NCBI GenBank assembly: GCA_007135295.1 | Contig: SLJD01000156.1 | Span: 1-10,337 of the forward strand | Length of the DNA stretch: 10,337 bases | Source: Phycisphaerales bacterium | Lineage (GTDB): Bacteria > Planctomycetota > Phycisphaerae > Phycisphaerales > SM1A02 | Direction of reading: 5' to 3' | Part shown: one piece after another, positions 6,573 to 10,337 of the stretch | Numbering within the stretch: the first letter of the stretch is position 1 | How the letters are laid out: every line of letters starts with the position of its first letter | Notes under the pieces: generated by a model | What the model saw: the letters and a program-made list of their open reading frames with translations, nothing else | The model's database searches: none | What the model was told of the DNA's origin: nothing | Position numbers and translations under genes: made by a program

Positions 6573-7861
6573 CGGTCGAGGTTCCTCATGCCAGCGCCGA
6601 AGAGGAAGTATTCCATGAGTTCGTGGCCAACCTCGATGAACAGGTCCGAGTCAGCCGCTTCCGGCTCGTTGTACCGCCGCTCGACCACGCCTGACATCCC
6701 GAAGCCGCTGAGCAGGAACGGTACAGGGTCGGCTTCGTGCGTGCCATGCTGGGCGTGTACGCTGAGCGTCGGGGCGACGAGCATGCGCCACCGCTCCTGC
6801 TGTTCGAGGCGCTGCTGCAGCGGCGGGACGATCTCGCGGTCGATGGATTCGATCGCCTCGATCCGGCCCGGCAGATCGCCGGCGTACCCCGCCCGGGCAG
6901 GGGCGGTGAGGTAAAGACAGACCAGATCGGCGTCGCCAAGTGCGGCGATCGCGTGCCGGGCCGCCTCGGCGGGCGGAAGTTTCTGACGGTACAGGCCCGA
7001 CCAGCCGATCCGCCGGGCGAGCCCGACCGCCGCGGGGTCGTCGGCGATCAACGTTCCCTCTGCGCCTCGCTGCATGTCGCTGAACGGTGGAAGCGGCCCG
7101 CCGGCTCCGCCGCCCCAGACCCAGACCTGATGGACGGGCGGCTGACCGGTCTCTTCGCGCAGAGCATTGATTTCATGGCCGTCGAAGAGGTCTTCGCTCG
7201 CTTCCACAATCGACTGCAGAACTTCGGCTTGCGGCCCCACCGGCCGGTGTCGGTGGCGGCGGGGTCGTCCAAAGACCGTGCCAAGCGGCTGGCAGACCGT
7301 CTCCGAGTCCTCGCCGTCGATGTCCTCAGCGACGAGCAGCAGGCCGACCCCCGGGGCGAGTGGGCGGATCTCCAATTCAGGCAGGTCATCAAATGATTCG
7401 CGCAACTCGCGACCGAGTTCATCGAGCAACCGGCGCGTCTCCGGCAGCGTCAGTTCGCACGGCGGCGGGGTGATGGCACCACCGTCGCCGACGGTAACGA
7501 AATCCAGCCGGTATACCGCCCAGTCGTCGGGAATGGGCGGATCGTCGCCTTCCGGGACAAGGCCGCACACGTCCAGCCGCGCCCGGCCGAGCGGGTGCAG
7601 CAGCGGGTCATACCCGAGGAGGCAGGCGAAGGTGCTTTCGGTAGAGCACGTCCCCCCCGGCGGCGTCGTCGCGGCCATGCCGACCCGACCGGCGGCGGCG
7701 AGCCGGTCGAGGTTCGGCGTCCGGGCGGCTTCGAGCGGCGTCAGGCCGTCGAGGTCCGCCAGAGGCCGGCCTGAGCAGCCCTCAGGGACGAGCAGAACGT
7801 ATTTGGCGTGGCCCATTGGCTGTCCGTGACTCCGTTGGCGGGACATCAGCCTTCCGTGCAC
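6569..7861 (-). CDS. Archaeal-type cofactor-independent phosphoglycerate mutase homologue, probable pseudoenzyme
   Basis: The 430-residue sequence follows the ApgM family (alkaline phosphatase superfamily; 3-phosphoglycerate/2-phosphoglycerate interconversion) along its length: VLLVPEGC and TPLEAARTPNLDRLA (residues 22-55), LLGYDP (81-86), WVWGGGAGGPLPPF (247-260), IEAIESIDREIV (334-345), THEADPVPFLL (374-384) and a C-terminal GHELMEYFL. However, the metal-binding residues look lost. The first Asp is Glu (E27); the usual APDEAGH is APARAGY (320-326), with the preceding His replaced by Tyr317; the usual PDHPTP is PTLSVH (364-369). Only H375 of that cluster remains. The nucleophile position reads STES (73-76), so Thr74 would replace Ser. 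Mutase activity is therefore doubtful. Start choice: GTG 7861 has GGGAGG 5 bases upstream, but homology begins at the ATG 7816 (MGHAKYVLL); ATG 7846 is a third option. The gene overlaps the zinc-ribbon gene by 4 bases. Confidence 0.82.
   Translation of the reverse strand: MHGRLMSRQRSHGQPMGHAKYVLLVPEGCSGRPLADLDGLTPLEAARTPNLDRLAAAGRVGMAATTPPGGTCSTESTFACLLGYDPLLHPLGRARLDVCGLVPEGDDPPIPDDWAVYRLDFVTVGDGGAITPPPCELTLPETRRLLDELGRELRESFDDLPELEIRPLAPGVGLLLVAEDIDGEDSETVCQPLGTVFGRPRRHRHRPVGPQAEVLQSIVEASEDLFDGHEINALREETGQPPVHQVWVWGGGAGGPLPPFSDMQRGAEGTLIADDPAAVGLARRIGWSGLYRQKLPPAEAARHAIAALGDADLVCLYLTAPARAGYAGDLPGRIEAIESIDREIVPPLQQRLEQQERWRMLVAPTLSVHAQHGTHEADPVPFLLSGFGMSGVVERRYNEPEAADSDLFIEVGHELMEYFLFGAGMRNLDR
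6582..6587 (-). promoter_or_regulatory. Ribosome binding site deciding the GTG start of the zinc-ribbon protein
   Basis: GAGGAA on the minus strand, 9 bases before GTG 6572, lies inside the last codons of the upstream gene. Together with the GTGA overlap it supports the GTG start and coupled translation. Confidence 0.65.
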
Positions 7862-7866
7862 GACGT

Positions 7867-7872
7867 CCTCCC
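7867..7872 (-). promoter_or_regulatory. Ribosome binding site for the phosphoglycerate mutase-like gene
   Basis: GGGAGG on the minus strand, 5 bases before GTG 7861, is the best Shine-Dalgarno match upstream of this gene and favours GTG 7861 over ATG 7816, whose nearest GGAG is 13 bases away. ATG 7846 has GGAAGG only 3 bases before it. Confidence 0.5.
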
Positions 7873-7933
7873 GACGAACATCGGCGAGTTCAGTGTATTC
7901 AGCACAAAGTCTGTGGTGCAGGCCGCGATCCGG

Positions 7934-7962
7934 TCGATGATATCGTCAGTGGTGACTATAGT
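7934..7962 (+). promoter_or_regulatory. Possible sigma70-type promoter for the outer-membrane protein gene
   Basis: TATAGT (7957-7962), preceded by TG one base further upstream (extended -10 style: TGACTATAGT), stands out in this GC-rich spacer. The position 17 bases upstream reads TCGATG, only a weak -35 match. Transcription would start near 7969 and give a leader of about 65 bases before ATG 8036. Confidence 0.35.
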
Positions 7963-8035
7963 TTAGTGACGTCCCATGCACGCACGCGGCGGAGAGGGAA
8001 CTTCGCCGCGGTCGCCCTGCAAGGAACCTGATCTG

Positions 8036-9055
8036 ATGGCACGGATGCTGGCGGTGTGCCTCTTGGCATGCCTTGCCACTGCGGTCAACGCAGCCGAGCG
8101 TGACGACGATGTCGTCATTCTCATCTCCGGGGAGCGGCTTGAAGGCGTCGTCATCGATGAAGACGACGAGACTGTGGTCCTGCGCCATCATTTGCTCGGC
8201 CGGCTGAATATTGACCGGGAAAACATCGAGGAAATGCACCTCTACTCCCCCGCCGACCCCCCGGAAGATCCGGAAGAAGACCCGGAAGAAGATGCGGAAC
8301 CGCCGGACCCTGACGAAGAACGTCGGCCGGCAGACGGCGAAGAGCCGCTGCCCACCCCGCCCGAGCCGCCCATTGAGTGGGACTCGCGACTGGAACTTTC
8401 ACTCAACCTGCGGGAAGGTCGCTCGACGACCCGTGATGGCCGGGTGACCTGGGAGAGCGGATTCAGCACCGAGAAGCAGACCTTCCGGTACGACACGTCC
8501 TACCGAATCCGCGCTGACCGCTCAAACCGCACGGAACAGCGGTTTACCATCGGCACGTTCTGGGAGCGGCCGCGCATCAGCACGCCGTGGTCCGTTTTCG
8601 CCCAGGGCCGCTACGAGTATGACGAGTTCAACGCGTGGGATCAGCGCGTCACCGCCAGCGGCGGGTTCGGCTATCAGTTGCTCACCCGCGACGACGTTGA
8701 CGAGGACGGCAATGAGTTTGAACGGTGGAACGTCAAGCTTCGCGGCGGGCTCGGCGGTCGGCGGGAGTTCGGCTCGGATGATGAGGATCTGAACCCTGAA
8801 GGTCTTATTGGCGGGGAACTGGTCTACCGACTCTCGCCCCGCCAGCGCTTCAACGCCGTATCGACCTATTTCCAGACGCTCGACGAAAAGGAAGATTTCC
8901 GGATTGTGACGAATGCGGAATATGAAGTGGATATCGACCAGCTCAACGGGATGAGTCTGAAACTCGGCCTCGCTCACGAGCACCAGGCCCAGACTCCGGC
9001 AAACGTGCGCCGCGACGACCTCTCGATTTTCGCTGCCCTCGTTCTCAATTTCTAG
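8036..9055 (+). CDS. DUF481/YdiY-like outer-membrane beta-barrel protein
   Basis: A 339-residue exported protein. Residues 1-19 are a signal peptide (MARMLAVCLLACLATAVNA, cleavage likely before AERDD). Residues ~24-68 form a small beta domain (VVILISGERLEGVVIDEDDE and onward), of the kind often found ahead of DUF481. Residues 72-112 are an acidic, proline-rich linker with PEDPEEDPEED repeats. Residues ~116-339 alternate polar and hydrophobic residues in long strands with aromatic girdles and end in the barrel-typical aromatic C-terminus (ALVLNF), as in outer-membrane proteins assembled by BAM. The start is ATG 8036, with AAGGAA (8021-8026) 9 bases upstream and the signal peptide beginning there; the frame extends 20 codons further upstream without support. 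The gene is transcribed alone, divergent from the mutase-like gene, and is followed by a terminator at 9276. The ligand or role of this family is not established; YdiY is described as salt-induced. Confidence 0.82.
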   Translation: MARMLAVCLLACLATAVNAAERDDDVVILISGERLEGVVIDEDDETVVLRHHLLGRLNIDRENIEEMHLYSPADPPEDPEEDPEEDAEPPDPDEERRPADGEEPLPTPPEPPIEWDSRLELSLNLREGRSTTRDGRVTWESGFSTEKQTFRYDTSYRIRADRSNRTEQRFTIGTFWERPRISTPWSVFAQGRYEYDEFNAWDQRVTASGGFGYQLLTRDDVDEDGNEFERWNVKLRGGLGGRREFGSDDEDLNPEGLIGGELVYRLSPRQRFNAVSTYFQTLDEKEDFRIVTNAEYEVDIDQLNGMSLKLGLAHEHQAQTPANVRRDDLSIFAALVLNF

Positions 9056-9234
9056 ATCAGCGGGAACTTGTCTGAGCCGATGGTCGTAAATAGGGTTGAA
9101 GCCATGACCACAACGTGTTCCCCCAAAACCACTGCGACGCACAGGATCGCCTGTTGCCGGCTCCTTCTTCCGGCCACGGTCACGGCGATCACTGCGCGAA
9201 TCGCCCATATCCCGCCGAACAGGGATGTGAACAC
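9052..9234 (-). CDS. Possible small two-helix membrane protein (60 codons)
   Basis: An ORF in the otherwise gene-free gap encodes 60 residues with two hydrophobic stretches, residues ~4-22 (SLFGGIWAIRAVIAVTVAG) and ~29-52 (AILCVAVVLGEHVVVMASTL and onward), separated by a basic turn (GRRSRQQ), a layout consistent with a hairpin membrane protein. It does not shadow a gene on the other strand. About 73% of third codon positions are G or C, somewhat lower than the neighbours, and it uses several rare codons (AGA, AGG, ATA, CTA). The GTG start at 9234 has no convincing ribosome site and falls inside the inverted repeat of the hairpin element. The stop overlaps the stop of the barrel gene tail to tail. 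It may be a relic or a chance ORF. Confidence 0.28.
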   Translation of the reverse strand: MFTSLFGGIWAIRAVIAVTVAGRRSRQQAILCVAVVLGEHVVVMASTLFTTIGSDKFPLI

Positions 9235-9305
9235 ACCCGGCCCATAAGGCCACCTGATTTTTCAGCACGTGTTCACCCCTGTTCGCCTCCCGAACAGGGG
9301 TTTTT
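9216..9305 (+). promoter_or_regulatory. Attenuator-like competing hairpin element
   Basis: Three segments can pair in exclusive ways in the + transcript. Segment 1 (9216-9234) pairs with segment 2 (9269-9285): CGAACAGGG with CCCTGTTCG and GTGAACAC with GTGTTCAC, 17 pairs with a two-base AT bulge. Segment 2 also pairs with segment 3 (9291-9300) to form the intrinsic terminator. The loop between segments 1 and 2 holds two mini-hairpins, GGCC-CATAA-GGCC (9239-9251) and CTGA-TTTT-TCAG (9254-9265). This is antiterminator/terminator geometry upstream of the gene at 9423. It matches no riboswitch class that I recognise, and control is inferred from structure only. Confidence 0.4.
9276..9305 (+). terminator. 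Strong intrinsic terminator
   Basis: A perfect 10-bp stem, CCCCTGTTCG (9276-9285) and CGAACAGGGG (9291-9300), with a 5-base loop CCTCC, is followed directly by TTTTT (9301-9305). It works in the + direction only, since no T run follows on the other strand. It would end the transcript of the outer-membrane protein gene about 220 bases after its stop, or act as an attenuator for the gene at 9423. Confidence 0.85.
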
Positions 9306-9422
9306 CAGGTTCATCTGAAGCAGTCTTTTCAAACAGTTCCCGGCCTACACCGAAAGCACTCACGCATACACCATCCCGGCTGTACCGAAGGCCAGGTCGC
9401 CTTCACTTTGAAGGATTTCGCC

Positions 9423-10226
9423 ATGAAGCGAACAACTGATAATGCATTTCATCGACACCACGGTCCAGACACTTCAGGCGGCGCGCTGCGCCTTAATCCG
9501 CTGCGGGCGGCCATCCGTTCGCACCACTTCGGCGTGGCGCTCAAGCTCAGCCCGATGCGCGTCCGCGACATCATCCCGGTCTGGCGACAGATCGGCTCGC
9601 CGGCCAACAGCAGCAACCTGTTGCTCAACCTCGACCAGCACGACTGGAACTGGCGCGGCCGCCGGGCGCACCTCTTGGAAATCCTTAACGCCCAGAACAT
9701 CACGCCGGACGAAACATTCGGCTCCTCGGCCCTCGTGCTCAACGACGTGTCGCTCGGCGAGTTGCTGCACCGCGCGTCAACCGATTCGTGCTCGATTGTC
9801 CGCATGGAAGGGCCGGTCGAAGCCCTTGACGTCGAGTACATCAGCAAGTCCCTGAACGAAGGCCGCTCGGCACTCGACGGCGACCTTCGCGCCACCGCGG
9901 CGATCAACATCCGCAACGATCGGCGAATCGGCCTGCACACGCGCGAGCAGGTCTACGCAGTGAAACTCGCTGGCGAGAATTTCCGGCAGTACGTGGCGGC
10001 CCTGCGCCGTGAGCCGGCCTCGCACTTCGCCGCCCCTCCGGTGTGGATGGTCGAATACGTCATCGGCCTGACCGGGCAGATCAAGGTCCGGCCGATCGAA
10101 ACCGACGCCAACGAGGAATCGATCGACATCGGCGTGTCCACGCCCGTCAATCGCACCACCGGCCCGGCGCGGTACGCGATGATCTATGACCTGCCAAGCC
10201 ATTCGTGGCACTTCGACGAGGAGTGA
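9423..10226 (+). CDS. Soluble protein of unknown function
   Basis: A 267-residue protein that I cannot assign to a family. No signal peptide or membrane segment is visible. The first ~20 residues are polar and His-rich (FHRHHGPD). A mixed alpha/beta composition follows, with possible helical parts at ~44-57 (PMRVRDIIPVWRQI) and ~78-90, and strand-like stretches near the end (VWMVEYVIGLTGQIKVRP, ~207-224, and YAMIYDLPSHSWHF, ~251-264). No catalytic motif or Cys cluster stands out; the protein has a single Cys (residue 123). ATG 9423 is chosen because AAGGAT lies 6 bases upstream; an in-frame TTG at 9408 would place the ribosome site inside the gene. Codon use matches the neighbours. The gene lies downstream of a strong terminator with an attenuator-like partner, so its expression may depend on readthrough or on an unseen promoter between 9306 and 9400. 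Confidence 0.75.
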   Translation: MKRTTDNAFHRHHGPDTSGGALRLNPLRAAIRSHHFGVALKLSPMRVRDIIPVWRQIGSPANSSNLLLNLDQHDWNWRGRRAHLLEILNAQNITPDETFGSSALVLNDVSLGELLHRASTDSCSIVRMEGPVEALDVEYISKSLNEGRSALDGDLRATAAINIRNDRRIGLHTREQVYAVKLAGENFRQYVAALRREPASHFAAPPVWMVEYVIGLTGQIKVRPIETDANEESIDIGVSTPVNRTTGPARYAMIYDLPSHSWHFDEE

Positions 10227-10337
10227 ACGCACACGGACTCCGCCGCCTTCGGCAAGGGCGTCCAATGGCCGCCTCCGCGTCGTGACAACTACCTCCTCGG
10301 GTCTCACACCCATGTTTCTCTGAGTCGGCATGCCGGC
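10227..10337. other. Right-edge spacer, no supported gene
   Basis: These 111 bases contain only very short ORFs on the + strand and no clear terminator after the stop at 10226. A good Shine-Dalgarno-like GAGGAGGT appears on the minus strand but leads only to a ~34-codon frame running into the preceding gene. Confidence 0.4.

Larger units (their letters stand above)
9056..9422. other. 367-base gap: hairpin element, terminator, and leader of the next gene
   Basis: Apart from the hairpin element, the terminator and the doubtful minus-strand ORF listed separately, the right part (9306-9422) is a leader without a clear promoter; I found no well-spaced -35/-10 pair. It ends in AAGGAT (9411-9416), 6 bases before ATG 9423, the probable ribosome site. 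A further GTGTTCCCCC (9115-9124) resembles the start of segment 2 (GTGTTCACCCC) and could pair weakly with segment 1. Confidence 0.5.

Noticed and set aside
8036..8092. Lipobox-like LLAC in the signal peptide of the DUF481-like protein
   Set aside because: The Cys is at residue 12, leaving too short a hydrophobic region, and a normal signal peptidase I site (AVNA-AE) follows; a barrel protein is not expected to be a lipoprotein.
8522..9268. A 248-codon minus-strand frame opposite the outer-membrane protein
   Set aside because: It overlaps the barrel coding sequence antisense and has no coherent domain; the + strand product has a signal peptide and a barrel C-terminus.
9115..9318. A 67-codon + strand ORF across the hairpin element, considered as a leader peptide
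   Set aside because: There is no ribosome site before its GTG, its composition looks random, and it reads through the terminator without regulatory codons; I could not support it as a leader ORF.
10227..10290. GAGGAGGT on the minus strand near the right edge, suggesting a gene start
   Set aside because: The following TTG opens only about 34 codons that run antisense into the end of the gene at 9423-10226; likely chance.
1..10337. CRISPR arrays, transposons, prophage or defence genes
   Set aside because: No direct-repeat array, terminal inverted repeats with a transposase, integrase, nuclease or helicase signature was seen on either strand.

Overview
The window is GC-rich bacterial chromosome with tightly packed genes. 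One gene encodes an outer-membrane beta-barrel protein, so the cell is diderm. High GC, frequent GTG/TTG starts, clear GGAG-type ribosome binding sites, and proteins such as a zinc-ribbon membrane protein and an archaeal-type phosphoglycerate mutase relative would fit Planctomycetota (perhaps Phycisphaerae). That placement is an inference from protein character, not proven by any marker here. I see no rRNA, tRNA, CRISPR array, transposase, integrase or phage gene; the region looks like ordinary chromosome with a few unusual genes.

Layout. (1) Bases 1-1226, + strand: the C-terminal ~407 residues of a dihydrolipoyl dehydrogenase-like flavoprotein, cut by the left edge. (2) Bases 3693-1242, - strand: an M42 metallo-aminopeptidase followed 49 bases later by an MFS transporter, probably one transcript; the transporter converges on the flavoprotein gene with 15 bases between stops. 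(3) Bases 3925-5618, + strand: a YgfZ/GcvT-family folate-binding protein whose stop overlaps the start of a small single-pass membrane protein (ATGA overlap). (4) Bases 7861-5697, - strand: an archaeal-type phosphoglycerate mutase homologue whose metal-binding residues appear largely lost, followed with a GTGA overlap by a zinc-ribbon protein with about five membrane segments. (5) Bases 8036-9055, + strand: a secreted DUF481/YdiY-like outer-membrane barrel with an acidic, proline-rich linker. (6) Bases 9056-9422: a 367-base gap holding a strong intrinsic terminator, an upstream segment able to form a competing hairpin (attenuator-like geometry), and a possible 60-codon membrane ORF on the - strand. 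(7) Bases 9423-10226, + strand: a soluble protein of unknown function. The last 111 bases show no convincing gene.

How the genes work together. The peptidase and transporter could together handle peptides or amino acids, but the transporter substrate cannot be read from sequence. YgfZ supports iron-sulfur enzymes, and the small membrane protein is made with it by coupled translation. The most unusual pair is the apparent phosphoglycerate mutase pseudoenzyme translationally coupled to a zinc-ribbon membrane protein, which hints at a binding or regulatory role rather than glycolysis. The most unusual non-coding element is the three-segment competing hairpin upstream of the gene at 9423.
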